A stretch of DNA of 64,000 nucleotides. It comes from Adiantum capillus-veneris (taxonomy: Eukaryota > Streptophyta > Polypodiopsida > Polypodiales > Pteridaceae). The stretch spans positions 75,575,884 to 75,639,883 of the forward strand of contig CM043944.1 in the NCBI GenBank assembly GCA_014529385.2, given 5' to 3'. The translations under genes were made by a program, and so were the position numbers. This document shows positions 10,899-21,296 of the stretch, piece by piece; position 1 is the stretch's first letter; every line of letters begins with the position of its first letter. A model generated the notes under the pieces. It searched no databases. It saw nothing but the letters and a program-made list of their open reading frames with translations, and was not told the DNA's origin.

Positions 10899-11644
10899 TG
10901 TTAAGTATAGAGCCTGATTTACCCTTGTAATTTTCTATGGTAAAAGCGCACATTTGTAAGGCCCCCATTATGAGGAGAAGCGATCGTGCGTGAAGGAAAA
11001 TCACTCACCGGAAACCAAAATTTTCACGAACAAGAATCAGGGGCAACTTTAAAGGCCTCGGGGGCGGAGGCCCCCGAGACTTTTTTTTCGCCGGAATATT
11101 CTTTTTCGCCGGAATATTATGGCCGGTAGTCAATGGCCGGTGGTCGGAAGTCAATGGCCGGTGGTCGGTGGTCGGAAATCAATGGCCGGTGGCCGGTGGC
11201 TGAATTCAAAAGCGGACTTGTCTTCTCAAGGGCGACCACACATGGGCGGATTGGAGGGTCCGATTTGGACTTATTCGCACAAGGGCGGCTACACATGGCT
11301 GTCTCTCATAAGAGAGGGCAACCCTTTTGGCCTATAAAAGGAGGCCATTTCTACACACATTCAATAGTGTGAAGTTGATGCAACAAGGTGAGTGTGAGGT
11401 GGTGAGAGTGAAGCAAGGCGGGAGCTCCATGAAGGGTATAATCCCTTTGTAAACTACTTCTTGTTTTGAATTACTAAAGCCATTGAGTGGCTGCTTTCCC
11501 GTGGACGTAGCCCACATTGGCTGAACCACGTATATCGTGTGTTCTCTCTCTCTCTCTACTCTATAATTTCGTGTATATAAATATGTCTCTCTCCATTAAG
11601 TAATCTACTCAATTATCTATTTAGCTACGTCTTATTTCCTAACA
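10899..11644 (+). repeat. Copia A1 5' LTR
   Basis: The LTR starts TGTTAAGTATAG and ends TTTCCTAACA. It carries a run of imperfect caatggccggtggtcgg units (11118-11190), a TATA box at 11333 and a short CT repeat (11541-11560). Compared with the 3' LTR it has about 50 extra bases at about 11035-11085, including a GC-rich hairpin. Confidence 0.94.
11333..11339 (+). promoter_or_regulatory. TATA box of copia A1 5' LTR
   Basis: TATAAAA sits inside tggcctataaaaggaggcca, so GGCC-type inverted bases flank it. The same box recurs in all copia-A LTRs (16044, 34505, 45290). Transcription would start about 30 bp downstream, which sets U3/R near 11365. Confidence 0.7.
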
Positions 11645-11662
11645 ACTGGTATCAGAGCAAGG
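11645..11662 (+). promoter_or_regulatory. Primer-binding site, initiator-Met tRNA type
   Basis: The sequence actggtatcagagcaagg directly follows the LTR end. The core TGGTATCAGAGC complements the 3' end of plant initiator methionine tRNA, the usual primer for plant copia elements. Confidence 0.9.
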
Positions 11663-11717
11663 TTTGCTCGTAGCTAAATTATCTCAAGGAAAGGATTCCT
11701 TGAATTGAGTGAGAGTT

Positions 11718-12452
11718 ATGGCGGAGGAAGGGAAGCTCAAGATTGAGAAGTTCAACGGCAAAAACTACCAACATTGGAAGATGCAGATTGAAGACTTTCT
11801 CTACCAGAACGACCTCTATTTGCCACTAGGTGGTCTTGCGAAGAAGCCCGCAACAATGGCAGATGAAGCATGGATTGTCCTTGATCGAAAGGCACTGGGA
11901 ACAATCCGGTTAAGCTTGGCGTCAACGGTGGCCTTCAATGTTTCGGAGATGAAGACCACGGAGGACTTGATGAAGTCACTTGACGACTTCTACGAGAAAC
12001 CATCGGCATCCAATAAGGTATTTCTTATGAAGCGCTTCTTCAATCTAAAGATGGCAGAGAATGGTTCAGTTGCAGAACACCTAAATGACTTTAACACAAA
12101 CATAAGTCAACTTCGATCAGTGAAAATCAATTTCGATGACGAAGTGCGAGCTCTCCTTATACTATCATCTCTACCGGATAGTTGGGACAGCCTTGTGATG
12201 GCTGTAAGTAATTCTATCTCTGGCACAAATACTCTTAAGTTTGATGATGTTGTGGGTGTTCTCCTACGCGAGGAAATGCGAAGGAGAAGCACAGGAGAAT
12301 CATCAAGTGTTGCACTATCAGTGGAAACAAGAGGAAGGCTTAAGGAGAGGATCAAAAACCAAAAGGGTCGTGATCGCTCAAGGCGGAGCAAGTCACGCAC
12401 AAAGTACATTCTTGAATGTTGGAACTGCGGCAAGAAGGGCCACGTAAAGTAG
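11718..12452 (+). pseudogene. Copia A1 gag, truncated in the zinc knuckle
   Basis: Gag forms the virus-like particle in which the element RNA is copied. ATG 11718 was chosen because A2 has the same start (34928) and the text from there is typical copia gag (MAEEGKLKIEKFNGKNYQHW). A capsid-like domain (UBN2/gag-polypeptide type) fills residues about 15-190. A basic stretch precedes the knuckle CWNCGKKGHVK, which ends at TAG 12450-12452. A2 reads AAG there and completes CX2CX4HX4C with KKDCW, so this is a nonsense mutation. Confidence 0.88.
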
Positions 12453-13150
12453 GATTGCTGGTCCAAGAAGAAGGAGACAGAGTCTCAAGACAACAAGCAA
12501 CATCGGAGGCCAATTGTCTAATTCTCTCATTAGACAATGTGTCTAATTCCTGGATAGTAGATTCCGGGGCTTCATTCCATGCGACACCACACAAGCAACA
12601 TTTCCAAGACTACACCAAAGGTAATTTTGGGTATGTATACTTGGGAGATGAGGAAGCTTGTGAGATTGTCAGCAAAGGTACAGTTTCTGTCAAAACAACT
12701 AACGGAAATGAATGGAAGCTTAAAGATGTTAGGCATGTTCCTTCTCTTTGCAAAAATTTGATTTCTACAGGACAATTGGACGATGAAGGTCACAACATTG
12801 CATTCGGAAACAAACGGTGGAAGATCTCAAAGGGATCTTTGGTGGTTGCCAAGGGTGAAAAAGTCGGTACACTTTACTTGTGTAATGTTAGCACGCAACC
12901 TTCAGCTTGTGCAGCAACTACAGAAGTTGACAGTGCGGTGTGGCACTACCGACTTGGGCATATGAGTGCCAAAGGAATGCAAATCCTTCAAACAAAGAAG
13001 CTTCTACCAGGTTTGAAAGAAGTGGACTTAAAGTTCTGTGAAGATTGTGTTTATGGTAAACAAAAGAGGGTAAAATTTCAAAAATCAGGAAATGAAAGAA
13101 AAAATAAAAAACTTGAGTTGGTTCATTCTGATGTTTGGGGTCCTGGAAGT
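12453..13150 (+). pseudogene. Copia A1 protease and GAG-pre-integrase remnant
   Basis: The frame of 12416-13204 carries the aspartic protease motif WIVDSGASFHATP (near 12550) and a GAG-pre-integrase segment (WHYRLGHMSAKGMQIL near 12940). It lies in a different frame from gag because about 25 bases present in A2 are missing near 12490-12510. It leaves the integrase frame near 13150, where two bases present in A2 (agtatacc versus agtacc) are absent. Confidence 0.87.
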
Positions 13151-15569
13151 ACCATCACTTGGTGGCTCATTGTACTATGTAACATTCATAGACGATGCGA
13201 CTAGAAAAACATGGGTTTATGTCATGAAGAATAAATCCGATGTATTTTCCATATTTCAAAGGTGGAAAGCCTTTGTAGAGATAGAAACAGGTACCAAGGT
13301 TAAATGCCTCAGATCCGACAATGGAGGCGAATATTGCAGCCAAGCTTTTCAAAGCTTTTGTGCTAGCAATGGCATTCGGAGGCAAAGAACAACCCCAAGG
13401 ACACCTCAACAAAATGGGATTTTAGAAAGGATGAACATGACAATCATGGAACTAGCACGAAGCATGCGGCTACATGCATGCCTACCGCTTGAGCTTTTGG
13501 CGGAAGCTGTAAGTACGTATGTGTACTTAATCAATCGGTCACCCTCAACGGCATTGGATGGGGGAGTTCCAGAAGAGGCATGGACAGTTAAACCGGTGAA
13601 TTATGCATTTCTCAAAGTGTTTGGGTGTGAGGCTTTCATGCACATAGATAGAAGCCTTAGATCAAAGTTAGATGCAAAGTCCAAAAAGTGTTTCTTCATT
13701 GGCTATGGAGAAGGAGACTTTGGGTATCGCCTATGGAATCCTGAAGATGGTAAAATCTTAAGGAGTAGGGATGTAATTTTTAACGAACAAAATATGTACA
13801 AAGATTACTTGGAAAGAAAACAAACAAAAGAAACAGGTGATGAGTACATGGAGCTTGAGGACGGTGAAGACTCAAGGACTGCAAACGGTGACAATGTGCA
13901 ACAACGTCAATCAAATGAGGAGCCTCAACCTATTCCCCGAAGATCTACAAGAGCAAGTAGACCTCCAGAAAGGTTTGTTCCTTCCTTCAACCATCTCTTG
14001 ATCTCAGATTCTGGAGAGCCGGAAGCATATGAAGAAGCTATGCAACATGAATCCAAAGAAGAATGGACGGAGAGCATGCAAGTGGAGATGGACTCACTAC
14101 ATCGCAACCAAACATGGGAGTTGGTTGAGTTGCCTAAAGGTAAGCGGGCACTTCAAAACAAATGGGTGTACAAGCTAAAGGAAGAAGAAGGTGGGAAGAA
14201 AAGGTACAAGTCTAGGCTTGTGGTAAAAGGTTTATCTCAAAAGAAAGGTATTGACTTCAATGAAATATTTTCTCCTGTTGTAAAAATGAACTCAATTAGG
14301 CTTGTCTTAAGCCTTGTGGCTGCTCATGATCTAAATCTCGAGCAAATGGATGTAAATACGGCATTCCCTCACGGTGACTTAGAGGAGGAAATCTACATGC
14401 TTCAACCAAAGGGGTATGAAGTAAAAGGTAAGGAGAAAATGGTTTGCAGATTAAAGAAGAGCTTGTATGGTTTAAAGCAAGCATCAAGACAATGGTACTT
14501 CAAGTTTGATCGATGGATGTTGGATCATGGATTCACAAGATGCAACTCGGATCACTGCGTCTACACGGAGAATTTGGGAGGTGGGAAATTCATCATCCTA
14601 ATGTTGTATGTTGATGACATGTTGATTGCAAGTGCTAACATGCAGGACATCAAAGACCTAAAAGAGGAGCTGTCCAAATCTTTTTCAATGAAAGATTTAG
14701 GTGCTGCAAAGAGGATACTTGGTATGAAAATATCAAGGGACAAGACGAAGAAGACAATAAAGCTATCTCAAGAAGATTACATCAAGAAGGTACTAGAAAG
14801 GTTTGCAATGCAAAATGCAAAACCAGTTTCTACACCTTTGGCTGGTCATTTTAAACTAATGAAGGATATGTGTCCAAAGACACAAGAGGAGATAGCCTAT
14901 ATGTCTAAAGTTCCATATGCTGCAGCGGTAGGTTCTCTAATGTATGCTATGGTCTGGACAAGGCCAGACATTGCACATGCAGTGGGAGTTGTGAGTAGGT
15001 TCATGGACAACCCAGGTAAAGAGCATTGGCAAGCTGTGAAGTGGATACTTAGGTATCTAAAAGGGACAACAACAAATGCTTTGTATTTTGGAGGAATTGA
15101 TATTTTTCTAGAAGGGTATGCTGATGCAGATATGGCAGGTGACAAAGATACTCGAAGGAGCACTACTTGCTATGTGTTCACGGTTGGAGGCACAGCAGTA
15201 AGCTGGGCTTCAAAGCTGAAGAAAGTGGTTTCACTTTCTACCACGGAAGCAGAGTATGTAGCAATGACGGAGGCAAGCAAAGAAATTATGTGGCTTCACA
15301 GATTCTTAGAAGAGCTTGGATTCAAACAAGACAATTGTTTCTTGTACAGTGATAGCCAAAGCGCTATCCATCTTGCGAAGAACTCAGCCTTTCATTCAAG
15401 GACAAAGCACATTGAGGTGAGATATCACTTCATACGCACTCTTTTGGAAGAGGGACAACTAAAGCTAGGAAAGGTGCATACAAGTGAAAATCTTGCAGAC
15501 ATGTTTACAAAGGTGGTCAACAAGGAGAAGTTGAGCTTTTGCTCATCTTCAATCGGCATTCAAGGATAA
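13092..15569 (+). pseudogene. Copia A1 integrase-RT-RNase H polyprotein part
   Basis: A long open frame without its upstream part. The integrase core shows FIDDATRKTWVY, LRSDNGGEY and TPQQNGILERMN, which supply the second Asp and the Glu of the D,D,E triad. RT shows QNKWVYKLKEEEGG, MDVNTAFPHGDL, SLYGLKQAS and the catalytic LYVDDMLIA. RNase H shows GYADADMAGD, STTEAEYVAM and DSQSAIHLA. The usual AFLHGDL motif reads AFPHGDL here and in A2, so the Pro is a family trait. The frame ends at TAA 15567. Integrase and RT residues look intact, but translation from gag would need to cross one stop and two frame changes. Confidence 0.93.
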
Positions 15570-15618
15570 GAAGCCATAATGGAAGGCAGTCACAAGTTTG
15601 GTTTGGAGATCAGTCTCC

Positions 15619-15629
15619 AAGTGGGAGAT
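15619..15629 (+). promoter_or_regulatory. Polypurine tract of copia A1
   Basis: aagtgggagat immediately precedes the 3' LTR and is the expected primer for plus-strand DNA synthesis. A2 has the equivalent aagtgagagat just before 44859. Confidence 0.8.
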
Positions 15630-16252
15630 TGTTAAGTATGGAGCCTGATTTACCCTTGTAATTTTTTGTGGTAAAAGCGCACATTTGTAAGGCCCCCATT
15701 ATGAGGAGAAGCCATCGTGCGTGAAGGAAAATCACTCACCGGAAACCAAAATTTTCACGGACAAGAATTTTTCGCCGGAATATTCTTTTTCGCCGAAATA
15801 TTATGGCCGGTAGTCAATGGCCGATGGCCGGTGGTCGGAAGTCAATGGCCGGTGGCCGGTTGTCGGAAGTCAATGGCCGGTGGCCTGTGGCCGAATTCAA
15901 TGGCCGGTGGCCGAATTCAAAAGCGGACTTGTCTTCTCAAGGGCGGCCACACATGGGCGGATTGGAGGGTCCGATTTGGACTTATTCGCACAAGGGCGGC
16001 TACACATGGCTGTCTCTCATAAGAGAGGGCAGCCCTTTTGGCCTATAAAAGGAGGCCATTTCTACACACATTTCATAGTGTGAAGTTGATGCAACAAGGT
16101 GAGTGTGAGGTGGTGAGAGTGAAGCAAGGCGGGAGCTCCATGAAGGGTATAATCCCTTTGTAAACTACTTCTTGTTTTGAAGTACTAAAGCCATCGAGTG
16201 GCTGCTTTCCCGTGGACGTAGCCCACATTGGGTGAACCCCGTATATCGTGTG

Positions 16253-16313
<61 letters not shown>

Positions 16314-16397
16314 CTATAATCTCGTGTATATAAATCTATCTCTCTCCATTAAGTAATCTACTCAATTATCTATTTAGCTACGTCTTATTTCCTAACA
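15630..16397 (+). repeat. Copia A1 3' LTR
   Basis: Nearly the same as the 5' LTR, but it lacks the roughly 50-bp GC-rich insert. It has a different number of caatggccggtgg units and a CT repeat expanded to about 56 bp (16255-16310). TATA at 16044-16050. It ends CCTAACA at 16397, followed by the duplicated tagag. Confidence 0.94.
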
Positions 16398-16402
16398 TAG
16401 AG

Positions 16403-17820
16403 CAGAGACAGTCGACGTGCACGGAGGAGCGCCTACGGCAACCCCTCGTCTGGAACCCCATGCTTAGCACTCAGAGAGGCCACTTGGTTGGGAGTCGGCC
16501 TCATGTTTCTTAGGGTCCCTTGGCAGCTGGTTCGGCAAGCTCTCTAGGTGGCTGGCTAGATGGCTAGAGTCCACAGGTTTGTTAGAGGAGGTGCAGGCTG
16601 TCCAGCTACAGGGCATGAGAGGTCAGTTCCAGCTAAGTAGCTCACGCCTCTCGAGCCAGTAGCACCCCGGTGGATGGGAGCCTTCACACGGCTGGAGGTT
16701 CTCATTTCAGTCAGGGCTTGCTCAGAGACTGTCCTAGCCCTGTTCTTTGAGCTTCAGGATGGGGGACGATTACAGCGAGTTGCAGTAGAGGCCCAGCAGG
16801 TAGTAGAGTGTTGTTTCCAAAGGATCCGAGTTGTGGGCATCTGTGGGAGGACTTGCGTCATAGACCCTAACCCAGCAGATCTTGAGACAGGACACTGGAG
16901 GCTATGGGCTTGGGAGTGCTATCCACTGGCACGAGTACAGTGGGATCCTGCTGAGTGGCTATGGAGGGACCCCTTCTCTTCTGCAGACCGCCCAGGAGTC
17001 CCCTTCTTTCAGTACACTGTTCGGCTTGGACATCGTATACTTGCAGCACACAGAGAGGCCCTCCCCGCTGCAACACGTCATTGGCAGGAGGAGGGCCTCA
17101 CGGTCGAGTTCTTGGCAGCTTTTTGGCAGAGGCTATGGGACTTCAGACAGCCGAGGCGAGTCACCTTTTTTTAGTGGTTGGTCGTTCATAGAGCCACAGC
17201 AGTAGGGAGCTGGCTTGTGCATAGTGGTCTCTCGGCCACATGTGCAGCTTGTGACCATTTGGTGGAGAGTTAGCGTCATTGTCTTTGGGACTGTCCCTCG
17301 GCCCAACAGGTGTGGCTACGAGTTCTTCGGCTGATGCCTGCTCTCTCCACGGCTCGCCAGTACACTTGGGGGGCAGCGGCTTGGTCCACCCTCACGGACC
17401 CGGCACTTCAGTTTGAGCTATCTTCCACCAACAGGATGATAGTGATACAAGGGGGGGGCGAGACCTACACTCCAGCCTTCTACAGAGCTTACTCCACTGG
17501 AGTGGTGCAGTGAGAGAGAGGAGTGTTGGGAGCTCATCAGTGGCCTGACACTTTGGTTCATCTGGCGGGCCCGCTGTTTCCGCATCTTTGAGGCTCGCCC
17601 TATGCCACCAGCAGAGACTGTTCGTGACTTTTGGCTAGAGCTGATCCATACTCTCAGAGGACATCTTGAGGGACTACAGGGCAGCTCCGACCGCATGCGG
17701 GAGCGCCGCGAGGCTTTCCTTCGACTGTGGCGCCCTGGGCCTTTCTACACCATAGTCCAGGGGGTGCTTAGATGGCACTACTGTCCACCCGTGTGGCTTT
17801 TCCCTCCTCTCATCTCTTGA
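16403..17820 (+). pseudogene. LINE ORF2 C-terminal region after copia A1
   Basis: The LINE resumes with text matching copy 1 from about 1580 onward. The frame 16674-17174 opens MGAFTRLEVLISVRA and continues past a TAG to CAACDHLVES, stop, RHCLWDCPSAQQVW near 17240-17320. The Cys/Cys and His/Cys spacing suggests the zinc-binding domain (zf-RVT type) that follows RT in plant LINEs. Three or more stops break it. The last coding-like piece ends near 17820, before the 3' untranslated region. Confidence 0.78.
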
Positions 17821-17964
17821 TTTAGCCACATTGTATATATGTTGTTTTTTCATTGGGAGAGTCTCCCCATCATGCTTGCTGTAGCCCTCTCTTGCAGAGG
17901 TGGTTGTAGCCCTATGGGCAGTTTTCATTAACTAATAGAAGGATCTTTTTCTCGGAAAAAAAAA
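17821..17964 (+). other. LINE 3' untranslated region and A-tail
   Basis: This matches the 3' end of copy 1 (1930-2010), sharing gtagccctctcttg, agccctatggg and taactaatagaaggat, then the A-tail. The two copies therefore define the family 3' end. Confidence 0.88.
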
Positions 17965-17978
17965 AATATCATCGTGAA
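17965..17978. repeat. LINE target-site duplication, right copy
   Basis: aatatcatcgtgaa, identical to 5641-5654. Its first A residues merge with the A-tail. Confidence 0.92.
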
Positions 17979-18680
17979 TTCCAATGCTCATATCAACTTC
18001 TTAGTGCCATACGCCTTCAATATGTAAGTATATAAGTGGTTGCATTCGGAGAGTTTTTCCTCTTTTTGCATCTGCTCCAAATAGCTAGCTTCCTGGTCCT
18101 GCCTTGTCGGGTATATCCCACAATCATTGCATTCCAAGATCCAATCGAGAGCCAAAAAATCCGAGATGGCACTCTAACCGAGTGGACCACACTGGTGCGG
18201 AACCGGCCCCCGATAAATCTTTAACGGCCAATAACTTGGCAATCGTAAATCCGATCACCGATCTGAAAAGACCGATGCGCTCTAGAGAGTGAGCATTTTA
18301 GGCCCATGCATTTATATCATCCTTGACCTTTTATCAATAGCTACCCAATCTGGTACAGATCTGTTACCAACTCAACTTCAAACTGTCATAACTCCTTATC
18401 TGTAGCTCTGATTGATGAGCCGTAAAGACGGGCCTATAGAGCACTTTCAGTACTTCAACTTTGATAAATAAAATACCTAGTTATGACCACTTCAAGCATA
18501 CTCACTGTTTAGCATTACCAAGACATCTTTTGGCCCTTAGAGCCGCATCTGACACACTTTTAACTTAAAATTGGCTTGTTAGCAAGCCCTATTACTAATG
18601 AATAATCTTGTAGGATTCAAATAAACTTGATCGGAATTCCTTTGCTCATTTCCTTGTCATGGAAGCGGAGTGGCACGACA
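17979..18680 (-). repeat. LTR-R left LTR, second piece
   Basis: Resumes the LTR after the LINE and matches 22447-23120, for example ttccaatgctcatatcaact and the end ggcacgaca. Together with 4606-5654 it gives about 1.75 kb, against 1.82 kb for the other LTR. Confidence 0.86.
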
Positions 18681-19965
18681 TGCACCCCCTCTGAACCTAC
18701 ATAGACTCCGGTTTGTGCCAACGGGTCTTCAAGCTGCATCTGCTATAAACACCTTAAGCTACTTGTCATCAAGCTCATGTAAATGGGAAGGACATGTGAA
18801 AAAAATATGGCTTAAATCATATCATCAATAGTCTAACTCAATTATCTGGTAGTTGTCCCATCACGAATCTTTGAACCGTAGTGGTCGTATCTCCAAAGCA
18901 TTCAATTATGAAAAAACTGTTTAGTGAAACCCGCCAGACTCAAGTGCTCCAATTAATTATGCACATGGCTTGACCATCAGCTCACTTTAGGGAACTCTGT
19001 CAAGCTCAAGTATGCCTTACTTTGTCTGCACACGGAATGGTCGTCAAGTCCTTTACTTCATGTTCTGGTAGCAGAACCATCTCAAAAGATGTGAAGATAC
19101 TATAACAATTGTCCAGAGATGTCAACTGGAAGCTAGCCATGTAAGCTTATCGATCATATAACCAAAAACAATTCTGCCTTATCATGCATCCAAAAACAAA
19201 TCTACTGCTAAGTAACCTGCTAACAGGAAAATAAATGATATCCTTAAATTTGCAAGTTCCACTTCATAGCTCCTAGGATCAAATGGGATAATAAGAAATT
19301 GCCCCAATAGTGGCGCAGCATAATATTCACATGAGCATACATATCCTGTATCGATCAGCTTCAAGCATTTCTGCTCCAGATATGCTATTCTTGGATCTAG
19401 CAGAAAGAAACCACAATGTAGACCCAAAAATACCCATCCATAATGAACCTGATTTTGAAGATCTTTCGAATCTCCTGGATCAAATACCATTAAGATCACA
19501 TAGCATTGATGGGCTCCGCAATATACTAGAGCTTCACCTGAAGCATAGTGCAACACCCACATCTCATAAAATTTTGGTAACTTAAGGTTGTTACCAGCAA
19601 GAATTAAATAACTCTGACTCCCTTTTACTGGTAGCTAGGACATCACTGACATAAGAATTATTAGGAATAGTATCCAAATCCAGCCACATTTAGCACATTG
19701 TCCAAAGAAATGAAAAACCCTGTGCGCTTTATGCAGTATCAAGGATGATTGAGCATCATCACCCCCTCTAGCTTCATAGCCATTACAAAAATCCTTAGGA
19801 CTTTCTAGACTTATATCATCAGAGAAATTTTTACCTGGTTTTTGAGTTTGATATTGGAAAAATAGCTTTATCCTGAAGATCTTCATCCATAGCATCCTTG
19901 GGAGAATCACCCTCGGAAGTCTCAACATTCATCAAAGCTATAGGAGTTGGCTCCTCTTGCAGCTT

Positions 19966-20050
19966 GTATAAGCATAGATGTAAAATCCATGTATAAGCAT
20001 AGATGTAAAATCCATCTTGTAGCATGTATAAGCATAGATGTAAAATCCAT
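19966..20050 (-). repeat. 25-bp direct repeat, three copies
   Basis: gtataagcatagatgtaaaa followed by tccat occurs at 19966-19990, 19991-20015 and 20026-20050, the last two separated by a 10-bp spacer. It falls inside the minus-strand frame 20407-19922, where it encodes repeated MDFTSMLI-like text. Confidence 0.9.
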
Positions 20051-20827
20051 GTCAATATCCTGTTCACAATCAGCATGATCTAGGCAATCTTCAAACTCAT
20101 CAATATCGTCCTCTGCTTCCTCATCTGCATCCATGCTACTTAGCAAGCCATTATAACTTTGAAAAGGTTCATCGAGCACCCCCTCTGAAGGGGTACATGC
20201 ATCACAAAGCTCTCCTATACTGCTATAACCTTCTCCTTGGGCCAAAAAACCATTAATTATGGAATCTTCTTCTGTGATAATAGAATCAGCAAGCATATTG
20301 CTAGGAGCAACCATAAGTTCATTGGCATCTTCAGGCTCACCCTGTGTTAGGTCCACAATCTCGGCCACTTCATCAGTTATTGTGTATATAATAGCTTTGT
20401 TATGCAATCATTTCTAGTAAACCTGATGTCTTGCTCAGCTACAGTGCCGATAGATCCATTAGAAACCTATAGTGGCTCATCTTCTTGATAGAATTTTTGA
20501 GAGCATCCCATGCCAAGGTTAGTAGCTTGTAAAATTTTCGTTGTACAGTCTAGCTCTTCACTAGAACCATTATCCGAGGTAACTTCCATGCGAGTAATCT
20601 TTGAAAAACAATCATATATTTGTGTTTCAGCATTAATTTCATTATGTACCTTTGCTAGGTTGCGCAAAATATGGTCCTTTGAAGTTTGAATCTGCTACTT
20701 CCGAAGCTGTATTTTCCTTGGCTTTACTTCTTGCAGAAATATGATCCCAAAATTGATCATAATTAAGGAACTGCGTCTGCTCCCCTTCTTCTTTATAGAA
20801 AACAATCTGGCTTCGTTCGTTAATCTC

Positions 20828-21220
20828 TTACATTGCCAACTCAATAATCTTTGAGCTTTCATGAACAAACACATCTGCAAAATAGTCCCACTGCGTGGGA
20901 TATGTTCCTGCCAGTTCTCGAACCTTATCTTTAAACTCGTAGGTTACAACTTCTTCAAAGGTCGAAATCATCCGATCTTTCAGAACTCCTCGGCTCTTCA
21001 TCTCCTCTTGATAGCATGCAAGGAGTCCATCTGGATCATGTCCTTGAAGAATTCCATACTGTTCATGTATGGCATCAAGTGCCATCTCCGCTGCATCATC
21101 CATATGCTTTTTTATCTTCATAGCTTTTACTTCTTGCAAACATCCCTGAACTAAGCCCAACATTTTTGGCAGATCTGCAGCTTCTAGATTTTTATCAAAT
21201 CTATTGAAATGTATCTTCAA
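20828..21220 (-). CDS. Unrecognised 130-residue open frame in LTR-R
   Basis: The first and longest uninterrupted minus-strand frame after the putative 5' LTR and leader, in the position where gag would lie. It starts MKIHFNRFDKN and is rich in Lys, Glu and Met, with likely helical segments around residues 15-60 and 85-110. No zinc knuckle and no signal peptide are apparent. It stops at 20828 and further coding-like text continues downstream in other frames. It could be a diverged gag, a captured host fragment or chance. I do not recognise it. Confidence 0.35.
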   Translation of the reverse strand: MKIHFNRFDKNLEAADLPKMLGLVQGCLQEVKAMKIKKHMDDAAEMALDAIHEQYGILQGHDPDGLLACYQEEMKSRGVLKDRMISTFEEVVTYEFKDKVRELAGTYPTQWDYFADVFVHESSKIIELAM

Positions 21221-21296
21221 TAAACTGCATCAACTCTGTTGGAATCTCCATCTTTACCTCCCACCCCGGATCGTTTCACATCGGGTTCACCAAGAA

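Larger units (their letters stand above)
10899..16397 (+). mobile_element. Ty1/copia element A1
   Basis: A 5.5 kb LTR retrotransposon with perfect 5-bp target duplications (tagag at 10894-10898 and 16398-16402). Its LTRs are 746 and 768 bp (TGTTAAGTAT...CCTAACA). It has an initiator-Met-type primer-binding site and a polypurine tract. The polymerase order protease-integrase-RT-RNase H marks it as copia. The LTRs are close in sequence, so the insertion is fairly recent. The coding region is nevertheless broken: a stop in the zinc knuckle, a deletion before protease, and a 2-bp loss before integrase. A second copy of the family is A2 at 28933-45606. Confidence 0.95.
5655..17964 (+). mobile_element. 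LINE family I, full-length copy 2 (interrupted by copia A1)
   Basis: A non-LTR retrotransposon with both ends defined by a 14-bp target duplication and a 3' A-tail (17956-17966). Without the copia insert and its duplicated 5 bp the body is about 6.8 kb. The order is a C-rich 5' leader, ORF1 with a gag-like domain, a proline-rich stretch, and ORF2 with endonuclease, reverse transcriptase and a C-terminal zinc-binding region. Target-primed reverse transcription is the known mechanism of such elements. This copy is dead: ORF2 carries several in-frame stops, a frameshift and an altered RT catalytic residue. Confidence 0.92.
18681..21296 (-). other. LTR-R interior with unrecognised coding remnants
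   Basis: The 2.6 kb between the LTRs has minus-strand open frames that follow one another (21220-20828, 20667-20467, 20407-19922, 19928-19635, 19562-19182). Their composition looks protein-like and not random. The first 130 residues from 21220 are amphipathic and Lys/Glu-rich, with LPKMLGLVQGCLQEVKAMK and a TFEEVVTYEF segment. The frame at 20407 is strongly acidic (DADEEAEDDIDEFEDCLD). No RT, integrase, protease or zinc knuckle is seen. This suggests a large non-autonomous derivative that carries a decayed gene of unknown origin. Plus-strand bases 18681-19180 hold nothing recognised. Confidence 0.55.

Noticed and set aside
19635-20667. Intact host gene on the minus strand inside LTR-R
   Set aside because: The frames are short, shift repeatedly and lie between LTRs, so they are treated as element remnants.
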